Assembly: GCA_918026815.1 (NCBI GenBank)
Contig: CAKJVC010000012.1
Span: 434,001 to 498,000 of the forward strand
Direction of reading: 5' to 3'
From: Chalara sp. BL73
Lineage: Eukaryota; Ascomycota; Leotiomycetes; Helotiales
DNA: 64,000 nucleotides
This document shows, one piece after another, positions 14,609 through 26,500 of the stretch. Below the pieces are notes generated by a model. That model saw only the letters and a program-made list of their open reading frames with translations, had not been told where the DNA came from and did not search any database. A program made the position numbers and the translations under genes. Each line of letters starts with the position of its first letter. The stretch's first letter is position 1.

Positions 14609-16478
14609 TCACCACTTAACAAGACGGATGTCAGGGCCAACAACATGGCCACCTCCATCATGCCCTTCATGACTCTGATCATGTTTAAAGTGCGCACCAT
14701 ACCATATGACCACATCAGTATCCTTTATCCTCTCTCCATTCTTGAACTTGTCAATATTGGCTCTTGCAGCTATACTCTCGGTGAACCCTACACCATCGTC
14801 CAGCTCGTTTCCACGATACTTCAAAATCCAGACATCGCCTACGCCAAAATCGTCACTGGTGCCATCATTTGGTCCAGGATTCAAAGAGTATGTTTCCCCC
14901 GTCCTGCCGGAAATCTCCCACCGTCGTCTCCGTGAGGGATCCTTCTGTCGTTGGATCTCGTAAACCTTCTCATGGTAACGCGAATTGGCAAAGATGGGCG
15001 GATTGTTATACTCGCGAACGAGGTTATTACCCGCAGTAACAATATCGAAGTCTAGCCGCCAGTACACATGATGATGATGGACTTGGCATACACAATTTCG
15101 CCCGTTCAATACTCCTCCAAAACCCCAGCGTGGCCGCAACGTCCCGTCCACATGGAATCTCCATTCTGAGGTGTATCTGTACCATCCAGCGGTCATTTGA
15201 GACTTCAAAACCACCTCCAAACCATCCACATACACAGCTACGCCAATGAAGTTGCCACCATCTCGATTTGGTGGATCAACAATTGTCTTGGCAGGGGTTT
15301 TACACAATCGCAGCCACGGTGCCCAATTCGTGCCTTCGCATTGAAGTGGATACTCTTCGTGCTGCCAGTCTCTGTCATACATTTTCAAGTCAATATTGTT
15401 CTGATCTAATGAATTATTGCAGTTTAATCATGGCATATCCTAATTTAAGAATATTTAATCCAACTCCGTTTCTATATATCCTGAAGATAATCTTTGTAAT
15501 AACCGGAAGAGAAAGTTTTGCAAGCAAAAGGCTCAAGCTTACCGATAGTATGGCCCACAGCGACTATCCTTGTTCTCGTACTCCACATTCAGGATAGGCA
15601 CACTTGCTTTATATAGCACCTTCTTCCCTTTATATTTAACATCGAACAATTCAATGCCTCCTCCATTTGTGCCTGATGAGGCGGCAGGTCTAGTTAGTCG
15701 GAAGGTCCACAGCAATTTCCCACTTTGAGTGATCCTCAAGGTTTGAGTGCCTGGTGCTCCACGAGTAACGGATGCTTGACCAGCGTTCTGTGGCGCTACA
15801 CAATCCATCGCTTGCGCTTTTGAAGATGCTGACTCTTCCACCGTGCCGTTATTCATATTGACGTACACAAGCCTGCTGGAGTTCTGTGAGTTAATAGCGA
15901 GATGGAGGAGCCTATGAGATGTCCCGTCTGGGAAATCCCTGCTGATATATGGTGGCATGTAGCCATTGACGAACTCATCTGAGCGAATACCAACTGTCTG
16001 TGCTGCCTCCAAGATCTCTTCAGAACTGGGGTGCGGCTGTATGTTTGCCTCTTCAATATTGACACTGCCATTATCAAAAGGGATCCCATTCACAAGGATG
16101 GCTCTTCCATTGGTATAATCATACACCGTGGCTGCAAATCTCTCTGATTGCGCTACGAACTTTTGAGAGAGTCCAACATCAGGAGATAGCACTCTTGATG
16201 AGATCAGTCGGTAATTTGTCCCATTCAGAAGGTCACGAACTCGGCAGCTGTCTAACGCTTGAGCCACTGTAGCATTGAGATCAGCATGGCTAAGACTAGA
16301 TTCCTCGTAGCCTATGCTAGGATGGTCACGAAAGTCAAGTAGAAGTGGAAATTGCAAAGCGGCCACTTGGTGGACCCCTAGTAAAATACAGATATGGGCT
16401 AGCACCCCTAGCGTGAAATTCTGTAGCGTGTGAGCATAATATTTTATAACTTGCTTAGTAAAAGACCCTTACTTTCAT
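14609..16478 (-). CDS. copper amine oxidase-like secreted protein
   Basis: Three exons: 16478-16473 (ATG AAA only), 16420-15543, 15371-14609, phases consistent, 548 residues. The two-codon first exon supplies Met-Lys, then NFTLGVLAHICILLGVHQVAA completes a signal peptide. The N-terminal part has DLNATVAQALDSCR and multiple N-glycosylation sites. The C-terminal half matches the CuAO catalytic fold: MTAGWYRYTSEWRFHVDG (about 354-371) aligns with the cofactor motif T-x-x-N-Y-D/E-Y, keeping the Tyr (359) but with Trp for Asn; QVHHHHVYWRLDFDI (about 391-405) aligns with the copper-binding HQH motif; and WYGAHFKHDQSHEGHDGGGH near the end may supply the third His. Canonical enzymes deaminate primary amines using topaquinone. 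At 548 residues it is shorter than usual CuAOs (650-800), resembling the group labelled tyramine oxidase subunit B. Activity unproven. Confidence 0.75.
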
Positions 16479-18031
16479 TGCTATTACCTTAGCGACAGTT
16501 ACTTTGCATAGCCAAGGTATTACACCTCTACAACTTGAATATCTAAAAGTTCAGGACGAATGATAGAACGGATCTGATGCGGAAACAAGCATTTGGCTAG
16601 AGCATTTGAGTGATAATCGATCCATATATGGTGATCATCTTACAATCGGCTTGGCACTTTAAGCCGTCGGATATAACCTCAGCCCTCTCTTCAGCTCTAG
16701 TATGAGGCTTTGATATTTTGCAGCAGAATCAATAATACCCTACAGAGTCTGTACGACAGCAGGTTAGCTTTAGTGATAATTGATGCACACGCCTGAAAAT
16801 GGCCAGTCAGCGAACTAGCCAGTCCTACAACTTCAAGCCACTTCTGGCAATTGCATGCAACCCCGCACAGGTGTTTCGGAATTTGCCACGCTCAATCATC
16901 GCTTTACAAGCCTCATTGTCAGATGAAAGCTGTACCTAGATCTAGATTGCAACACAGTCACGCGATGCGTTTGCCTTAAGGTATCATTCTATTTGTAGTA
17001 AGAGTTCCAACACTCAAAGCGTATATGCCTTCGAAAAACAATCGAGAAGACAAAATGAAAAATATGATATCCAAACAAATATAAGGGGCTTTCCCGAAAA
17101 GTTAAATGTATCGCTTTGTCTGCCTTTGAGCGTGTCACTTGCTTTGAGGAGGCTGTAGAAACTGTGCTTTAATTACCAGCTTTCATGTCTCATTCGTGTT
17201 ATTTTCTCTAGAATGGTTGCTTATTAGCTAGCGAAATAACAAGTTCTTAATAGGCAGAAATAACACAGCGAAGTATATCTTACATTACAAATTGAACCAG
17301 GGATCATGGCTAAATGTATCGACTGGCATGGCGATCTAAGTTCTGACTAAGCGTGGAAACAAAGAAAGAACGAAAGGAAGAACCCTCCTTTTTCAAGGGG
17401 AATCCTTGCCGTGCCCCAGAATGTACACCTGATAAGGTGGGAAGATGTTGCATCCGTTGTCGTCGTTTCCTGTTTGCCAGTTTAGGACAATCTGAATGCT
17501 TGGCCCAGAGCGTGCTTGAGACACGGGGGACGCGCCCTGCTTCACAATTTGTGAAGACTATGTACCGGCATATCAAGATCTCGATTTGTTCTTATAATCA
17601 GGGGAGACTTGAAGTACCTTTCTCATACTAGGGTGTGTATGCCCTCATTTGTTAGTGAGCCTAAGTACTCCTATTAAGGCCTCTCTTTAACTATGTTTTA
17701 TTGTTGCATCACATTCATAGTAAACAATTCTCTTCCAAACGAACTTCAGAAATCCAGCATTTGTCGCTGCACTATCGTTAAGCATACATGCGTTCATACA
17801 TACAGAGGGGATATCGCGTTTCCATGATAAAAGCAAAAAACTCGTTCCAATCATTGCGTCCAAAATGAGCAACATACCACGCTGAAAATGAAAGGCTCTC
17901 GACGTAAAATACACCTCCGCTTTGTTGCCCTCGGTTCATCTCAAGCCTATTATCTGCATTTCCTTGCTCTTCAGATTCCATCTCACATCCCCAATTCCCT
18001 ATCCTCTGCTACATATTTGAAGGAGCGATGA
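16479..18031. other. intergenic, 1.55 kb
   Basis: No gene supported on either strand. A 92-codon plus-strand frame at 17353 with several Cys overlaps an equally long minus-strand frame and lacks family signs. Confidence 0.5.
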
Positions 18032-21000
18032 TTATAGCTCATCCTTGACATGGGCAGTAACAGAACTAATCGCCTCGCTCACTGAACTTGCGAAATCCTC
18101 TACACCAGTGCTTGCTTTGTTAATCGTGTCACTAGCGCCTTCTCCAGCGGCGGCAGCGAATTCCTCTAGTTTAGCTCGCGCGCTAGCAATAGCGTTACTT
18201 AGTCGCGCTTGGGCGCTCTCTATTGCGCCTTGTTCTGGGCCGTAGATTGCTGTGCTGATGGCACTGCTAGCTGCCGCGATGTTATTGCCAATCACAGATG
18301 TAGCAGAGGACAAAGTGTCAGCCACTACACTGGTCACGGATTCGTATGTACCTGTTTGGGTTCCATAAATTGCCTCGCTGATGGCTCTTTGTGCTGATGC
18401 TGCGGCGTCTGCAATGGATGCTTGAGCAGCTTCGGCGTATCCGGTCCTGTAAACCACAAGTCAGTCAATAAGTTCTGACTTTTAAATAGACATGAGGTTT
18501 AGAAAGTTTGCTAGAATGACAACCTTCTGCCATCTTCGATACGTTGACAAAATAGCAAAACCAATCTTCTCTACAATACAATCTGCATGATCTTTTGTCA
18601 CAGTATGGCCAAAAAAAAAAAAACTAAAGCTTCGGTTATAAAACACTACTTACTCTGTACCATATATATTTTCTGATGCAATACTTGTGGCAGAGGAGTA
18701 GGCGCTAGCAGCTGACTCTGTAGCCTTTTCGAAAACTCCCTTTTGGCTTCCATAAAGCTGGATTGAAGCAAGTTCTACAGCTTCGTTCACCTTCAAAGAA
18801 GCTTTTTCAAGAATTTCTTCTAGGGCTGGAGGAGGTGTAAATACTGAGGCGACCACAGAGCTTGCTGTTGCATAAGCTTCGCTGGCGTAAGTCGTGGCAC
18901 TGGACACAAATTCGCCAGCGCCAGTGTAGTATGCAGAGCTGAGACGAGCAAATACACTCTCGGTGAAATCGGGCTCTTTACCAATGATGAGCTCGCTAAC
19001 AATCGATGCCATTGCAGTATATTGCGATCCAACTACCTCGGTGGCAGATTCTGCGTACTCTCTTGCCTCAGACAGGAGACGACGAGTCATGAAGTAAGGA
19101 GTTGGCTGACCATAGATCTGTTCGCTAGCTTTCGTAATGAGAGATTCCCAATTTTCGCTTGCTGCTGAGACAACAGAATCAGTCCAGGCAGTTGCGGTCT
19201 GTGTTGGTGCAACAGCAGACGAAGCTGCCTCAAGGAAATCAGAGTATCGAGCGTACGCCATGCCAACGCCAGCATAATATTGGTTTTGCATTTGCACGAA
19301 GAGCTTCTGCTTTGCAGCGTCTCTGGTCTGGACTGCTGACAGATAGCTCTTCGCCTCATCAAACTGAGCTTTGGCTGCACTGACACCTTCTGCTAAACGC
19401 GAGGATGCTAATGCGGATATTGACTCAATGGCGCCTGAGGGGGCAGACGTAGTGGGAAGAGCACTTGCTGCGAAACTGTAGAGGGATTCGACACTACCAG
19501 TCGAGGTTCCATAAACAGCTGTGGATGCACCGGACAGAGCAGCGTGGAAACGGGATTTTGCGTCCAGGGATGCGTGCGAATAGACACTTTCTGCAGAGCT
19601 ATATAATTCTTCATGTACCGGCTTTGGCGTGCCAGAGATCTGGGCTGATAGGAGCGAACGAGCTTGCTCATATTTTTCCACGGCCTGAGAAAGTGCACGA
19701 TTGTAGGCTTCACTGGCCTGAGCTGAAATGGATTGGGCTACAGGTGTTGGCGTCCCATAAATCACATTACTCGCAGCGGCAATGGCGTCAGCATAACGAC
19801 TGGAGACGAGGCTTGAAATATTCTCGCCACTGCCCTGCTGGGTGCCATATAATGCAACGCTTGCAGCGGAGAGAGCGCTTGAATATTTCTCTGCTGCGAG
19901 CACAGTAACAGTTTCGACGTTCACGCCAGTCCTTGTAGGTTGCAGGATAGCTTCGCTCACAGCATTCGTAATGTCAGCGAATCTATCGCCAGCTGCACTT
20001 GCCATGCTCTGAATCTTTTCGCTGAAGGTGTCTTCGTCTGATTCTTGAATTATCTCGTCGAAAATGATTTGCCTAGCCTCAACAAACTGTGCCTCCGCAC
20101 CGCCCCAGACTTTCTTACTGGCTGCACTGCTTGCCGACGAGGCAGCTGAACTAATTGACTCAGACGCCTCTGAATCGCTCTTTGATACGGAGCTTGCTAA
20201 TGATGAGGACCCAGAGACGATATCACTAGTGGCTGACGAAACTGAAGCGGTCGCTGCATCGACGAGACTGCTTACGGTTTCTTTTGCAACTGAGATCACA
20301 CTCTCCACACTTCCTTGAGAAGTCCCAATGACTGAGTTTGACGCTTCGTCAACCAGGCTGTTTGCTGATCCCTTCACGATTGATACAATGGCCTCAACAC
20401 TTCCTTGTGGGGTGCCAATGACATTCGACGATATAGACGATCCAACGCCTTGGAATGTAGAGCTAGCCTCAGATAATATAGACTCAACAGTTCCTTGAGA
20501 AGTGCCTACAACTGCTTCGCTGGCATCGCTGGCCTTTTCCAGAATCTTTTGGCCGGCATTGGCAGCAGCGACAAGCACGATCTTGGGGCTCCAATCTTCA
20601 CTCGCATCACTGGTTGAGATTTTCCAACGTCCTGTTTCCTTGGTCCTAGACAACTCTTTTGCCGCAAGCTCCGCTGTGTCCATTGCATTACTTTCAACCT
20701 CCTGTGCAGTAGCGCGAGCTTTTGCCAAGCCTGGGTGTGCATTTGACACCTGCTCTACCTCAACACGCCATTCATCAAATTTGTTCTTTAATTCATGGTA
20801 CTTTGCCCAATCCTTATGGGTGACGCCATCGAGCCATGCCCATCGCATGCCGACCTCCTGTAGACCCAGATCCCGAATGTGGTCAATGATCTCAAAGGTT
20901 TCTTTAGCAGCTTTGCCGATGAGCATATTCAACTCCTTATTGTAAGTTAACCTCCACGTTCTGATGGATTGTGCCTTATCCTTGATTGCAACCCCAGCTT

Positions 21001-22428
21001 TACGAACCGCGGCATTGAGAGATTCTTCCTTCTCATCTACAGAAGCGGAGCTCTTCACGATGGAAATAATATCACTCTTCAGTTTCCCGAGGCTAGATTT
21101 GACGGTTTCTTCAAGCTGAATATTGAGCGCTCTCCCAACCTTCTCGGCTTGGCTTTGAATCATTCGGTCTGTAATTTCAGTGATTCTCGACTCAAGCTCC
21201 TCGGAGCCCAGATCAGCCGCCCTTGAAAACTTCTCTTGCCATGTTTTGAGATCTTCAGCGACCACTTTGGCGGCGTTCTCTCGTATCTCCGCAGATGTTA
21301 GCTTGGTGGGCTCTGCAGGTTCTTCGGCCTTGGCAGTCTCTGAGGCAACTTCAGTTTCTACACTAGTCGAGCTCAAAGTAGGAGTCTCATGTGCTGCTGC
21401 GATTGATGATGATATCGAAGAGAATGTTGAAGATGCAGCTACCGAGGAGGAGGAGCTATGGCTGTGTTAGCACACTGTATTAAGGCGATTGGGAAATCCA
21501 TACCTGTCAATGTTGTCAATAGCTGCCTTGAGTTTCTTGCCATCACGATATCTGCCTAAGCGCTCCCCAATCCTAACAAGCTGGGGCTCGACATTTTCGC
21601 CATAGAGAACTCGAAGCTTTGGGAAGACGGTACGGTCGAGGAAGATTCCGCCAGTTGTCCAAGCCCATTGAGTATAAGGTATGGCCGTAGTAACAACAAA
21701 GTCACTTGCCAAAACATAACCTTGTACGGCATATGGCTGAACTGTGGTATATGTGGGTAAGATATGTCCGTAATAAGTCTGGAGTGCATTCGTTTTTGCA
21801 ATGTCATAATATGGCCCAACAGCTTTAGTCGCCTTATCAAGATGAGGGGCCAAAGCCTCGTCATATTTCGCTTTTGCAATGCTCTGATAGTGCGCTACAA
21901 AGGGTTGCACATTCTTATCCCATTGAGCTTGAGCAAATTCCTGTCCCTGTGTCACTCGTGGAGCGCCATACTTAATTCCAAAAGCAGTAGCAGGCGCGAT
22001 GACCTGCTTATCCAGCGTTTGGTAGTAGGGCCGCACTGTATCCACATATGGGGCTGCGTAGGTCTCGTAATATGGTTGTAGATGAGGAGTAATGGCGGAC
22101 TGCAACTGGAAGTACGGCTTGCAGATTCTGGGCGAGGAATCTGTGATGAGGTCGACCGTCGCAGGACAGCGGAAAAAGATTGTTATAATTGAGTACCATG
22201 TGAGTATCCTCGCATTTGTTAGCTGACTGTCGCATAACAGGAGCTGCAGACCAACCTTGATATGATGCTTAAAAGACTGAAGCCTTTTTTGGGCTTGACC
22301 GGCTTGTTTGTAGTTTTCCCGCTGGTGGTGCTAGGCTTTGAGGACAAAGTATAGCCATTTGTGTTCCCGTTCCCATTGGCAAGCTTCTGCCCTGGCTTTA
22401 CGCCGCCGCCATTGCTCGCTGCCGCCAT
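18032..22428 (-). CDS. 1364-residue membrane-anchored repeat protein, unknown function
   Basis: Four exons: 22428-22256, 22208-21504, 21455-18654, 18446-18032; all phases agree. Order: a Ser/Gly/Lys N-terminus (MAAASNGGGVKPGQKL to KPKKGFSLLSIISR), a short hydrophobic stretch ILTWYSIITIFF that may anchor it, a Tyr/Pro repeat zone (PYYETYAAPYVDTVRPYYQ...) resembling apolipoprotein-like amphipathic helices, a Ser-rich linker, a coiled-coil-like charged region (about 330-600), and finally an Ala/Ser-rich half with about a dozen copies of a motif close to [VI]-[YIV]-G-T-x-x-G-x-x-E-S (VVGTSQGTVESI, VIGTPQGSVEAI, VYGTSTGSVESL, IYGTQTGTYESV). The final exon adds three copies. Fungal relatives carry misleading 'transcription factor hoxa13' labels (from memory); nothing here looks like a homeodomain. 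A lipid-droplet or ER surface coat is a guess only. Confidence 0.8.
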
Positions 22429-23563
22429 TTTTCTTCCCTTATCTTCTTCCTCACAGCATACAGATCGTGATGCGCGTCACTCCGTGATGCTTTCGAGAGA
22501 GGTCTGTGGATGAGCTTGTGGGAATCGGTTCTAGAGCTTTGTTGAAGGTGCAGATAATTTTGTCCTGAATTAACCCGGCCCAAAGAATTATAAAGGCAAA
22601 GCAAGCTGGTAAGGGATGCAGGTGGTCGGATGGTAATAAGGTCGGTTTCAATGGAGATTTCGTTGGTCGTGAAGCTGGTTTTTGGGATTACTGCATGATG
22701 GAACAAGCACACCCTCAAGCACAAGCTCCGATGTCTTGGCACGATTCGAGACCTGCTTTCACACAAGCGCTGCATGTCAAAACGTCATTCCGCGTCCGCA
22801 TTCTGACAGCTACGGACATCAGATGGGAACGCCTTTGAGAAGATTTCTATTATTTTATTTGCTGGGTATCACTGAACATTTTCATGGTAACATATTACAG
22901 ATAATCGGTGACTTCGTTAGCAATCGCATTAATTTTAAAGCCAAACATTAGCTCTAGATGGAAAGCCTACCCCCTAAGCCACTGTAGTCGCACCAGTATA
23001 CTTCTGTATTCTGGTCCTAAATCTGCGGAAGCTGAAGAGAAAATGCTTACATTAGTATGGTATGTTTCCATAAACAAAGCTGCGGCGCATTTCAGAGGCA
23101 AATGGAAGCACCATTATTACTAGAAGCTTTTTTTTAACCATACGTACCAAAGGAAATTATGTAAATAAGGAGCTGTCCTGGGAGCTGTCCTCTTCGAATC
23201 ACGTGATTTCCAATCTTTCGGTAAATATATCTTCCGTGCCGGTTGGGAATCAGAATGACAGGATGAAAGAAGAGATGACTACAATCCTGCCCTCAACAAC
23301 CTACCACACACCAATTTAGCCTCCCAGGAGGTCATTGTATTGACGGCCTCTTATCACCAACCATCATACTTCCAGAAACTGTTTTCCAGGGACTGGAAGA
23401 AGCACCAGGCAGCCATATTCCACGCTCATTGCCTTCAGTTAGGTACTCTTTATTCAGTTCAGATGATTGTATGTCTTCAGTGAAAAGAAGGCTTAGCCTA
23501 CTGGACTCTCATTTTCCCTCTCTCATCGACTTTTGACTTCTCAACGTGACCAAATTTGGCATC
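22429..23563. promoter_or_regulatory. divergent promoter region between repeat-protein gene and Doa10
   Basis: 1.1 kb separating two divergently transcribed genes. No coding content is supported. It contains the palindrome ATCACGTGAT at 23198-23207 and a tandem GGAGCTGTCCT pair just before it (about 23170-23192). Confidence 0.5.
23198..23207. promoter_or_regulatory. ATCACGTGAT palindrome (E-box)
   Basis: Perfect 10-bp palindrome 356 bp upstream of the Doa10 start. CACGTG flanked by AT/AT is a typical bHLH (Cbf1/CPF1 or SREBP-type) site. The same decamer occurs at 12776-12785. Binding is inferred from the motif alone. Confidence 0.35.
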
Positions 23564-26500
23564 ATGGCCGAATCGATCACACAGAACTACAGTCTCCCAG
23601 CGGAGGGACGATCCGCCCCACCCGATATAATGAACGACCCTCAATTCGAAAGCAATACACAGGGCGGTGAAGATGAAGCGTTGGATCAATGTAGGATATG
23701 TAGAGGAGAGGGGACACCGGAAATGCCTCTATACTATCCTTGCAAATGCTCAGGAAGTATCAAGCACGTTCATCAGCAGTGCTTGATGGAATGGCTCTCG
23801 CACTCCCAGAAGAAGCATTGCGAACTCTGCAAAACACCATTCCGATTTACGAAACTCTACAATCCAAATATGCCACAGTCTTTACCGACAAGGATATTTA
23901 TTCAACACTCCCTTCTTCATGCAGCACAGACGCTGGCGACAGGTTTACGGATTTGCCTGGTGGTCGGGGTATGGTTAGGGTGTCTTCCCTTCGGAATCAG
24001 ACTGGTTTGGCAATTTCTGTTTTGGTTCAGCGACGGAGGTTGGCCGGTACATTACGAGGGGAGAATGGATTCGACCTTGTCACCAGCTATGCAATATCTA
24101 GGCCATCAACTCATCGAGGACCTGGCGGCAAATGGAACATCGCCGCGAATTCCTTGGCTTGAACTTCCCACAACATCTGCGCATGTGGAAAGAACAATAA
24201 GAAAGGTTCTAGCCTACATCAGAACGGACGCACAGACTCTGGAGATCAGCTCTCTGGATCCTCTTGCTTCTGGCGCCCTGGAGACTCTTTGGCATAAGTT
24301 AGGCAAGCAGGCCGTCATTGCATCAGGCCACACGTACGATACTGATCGAATGTTGCCTGGCCATGCGCCCTCTCCACGAAGTCGATCTCTACTTAGCGAT
24401 GTATCATTTCTGAGAAACCTCACCAGGCTTTCTTTGTTCAATCAGCTTATTATCAATATTTTGGAAGGGTATATTATCACCATCCTTGTTGTAGTATCAT
24501 TCATACTTGTTTTCCTGATCCGAGAGTGGGTTGTCCAGCAGCAGCCGATTATCAACATGGGTGCCGCTTTCAATCCTGAGATTGCTGTACCAGAGCGGCT
24601 GCGAAATGAGCAACCCGGCCCTCTACCGGAGAATGGTGATGAGGACCAAGTGCCGCAGAATCAGGAGTTGGCTCAACGTCCACTTGCTCGACCACGAAGG
24701 GCGGCTAGGCCCCGGCATATTCCTATTGGCAATGCTAATGAGCGAGGACAAGCAGTTGAGGGACCGCAAGCTCCTCATCGGCCTCCACCTGTAAGAGATG
24801 CCTTGACTCCGGCTGCAGAGATTCAAAGACAGCTCGCAGAGGAACCTAGAAGAACTGAGGAATTTTTGGCCATGTGGCGGCGTGCGAACAGTGATCCCCA
24901 AGAGGTCCTTAGAATTATTGAGAGAGAAGATAAGACAGATGAGATGCGATATTGGGTAAACGCTATGAGGGTACTTGCGTCTAGTCCGCCGGACTCCTGG
25001 CAAGAGCCAATCAATCAGACTGAATCTCAGATGCCTGATCTCACTTCTTCACTATTAGACGATGCTGGTAGCTCTTCTGTTCCACAACTTGGCTTACCTG
25101 GTGTTGATAAGAGCAACACAAATCGTGTTGTATCAAAATTAGACAGTGAGCGCGGTAGTGCGAGTGGCGAAAGCTGGATAGATATTCCAGAATCAATTGA
25201 CTCGCGCCCTGGGAGTAGCCATGCCGGTGAAAATTCGAGGTCAATTTCTGACGATCATGAGGTAGGGCAAAGCTCACTGAGTACAGCGAAAGGAAAGGCC
25301 TTGGAGCAAATAGCAATAACGGGTTCCAGTAATAGTGTCGCCGATGGATGGCAAGCTACCCCCTCTCCGTTCATATCAAACCCTCGACCTAGAGCCACAT
25401 CAGACGGACCACAGCTTAAGGATACTATTTCCCCATTGGCAAATAATAACTGGTCTTTTCACGGGATTTCAAGCCAAGAAAATGATAAGCCAAGGACCCT
25501 AGACGCTAATAAAGGTGCTTTCGAATTTCGGGCAGGATCTAGTGTCGCGCAAGACGAAATACTGAAAAATCAGGAATGGAAAAATGCTCAGGATCTGCGA
25601 GTTCAGCAGGCTATAGCCAGAGGTAGAGAGTCCCTTCAGGCGAAGGAGTCAATTTATATCCCTGCAGCAAATAATCATGATTCCGATTTTGATGGCCCCA
25701 TCCAAGTCAGGGGACAGGATGGAATTATGCATACATATGCCAGTGTAGAGGAATTGTTTGAGAGAAACCCAGTTGATAGTTCTGAGTCAGAGGACGAGGA
25801 ATCACTGGTGGTGGAGCCTGATGCAGAAGATCACCTAGACCGCCAATATGCTGAACCTGAGCTCGAAGCAAATCCATTTGCCCTAGACATACCATTGCCT
25901 CCACCACGGGAGCCCATTGTAGAGCCACCTCCGGAAGGCTTCTTCGCGAATATTGCCGATTGGCTTTGGGGTGGAGTTGAGGGGGAGCCAAGAGAAGATG
26001 CTGGCGCGAATGATGAGCATGTCATAGAAGACTTCGCTGCTGAAGCTCCTTTCCTACCAGTTGCTCGTAACGATCAAGATCCAGAAGTTCGTGAGGCTGC
26101 TAGACAAGCAGGTATAGATCTGGACGCCCTTGCAGGGGATCCAGATGGGGAAGACCAGGAAGATTTTGATGGTATAATGGAGCTTATCGGCATGCGTGGA
26201 CCCCTATCCAGCCTTGCACAGAACGCAATATTTAGCGCCTTCCTCCTATCAATGACTGTAGTTTTGGGCATCTGGATTCCATACAATATTGGCAGGATTT
26301 GTTTATTACTTCTGGCAAATCCTGGCTCTACATTGAAGCTCCCTTTGAAATTTGTATTTTGGTGCGCAGCCTTTGTCCAGGATATAATCGCGGCTGGTGT
26401 TGGAATGATAGCTGCCATTGTGCTAGCAATCATGTCAAGGCTCTTTGGACTTGTGGAGGATCCGTCCATGCTGGATATTACAGCGGCTTCACATCGCCTG

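Noticed and set aside
17353..17631. 92-codon plus-strand frame with several Cys pairs
   Set aside because: An equally long minus-strand frame overlaps it and the Cys spacing fits no known motif.
18045..20945. Several 60-150-codon plus-strand frames antisense to the repeat protein
   Set aside because: Shadows of the Ala/Ser-rich gene, whose GC-rich repeats keep other frames open.
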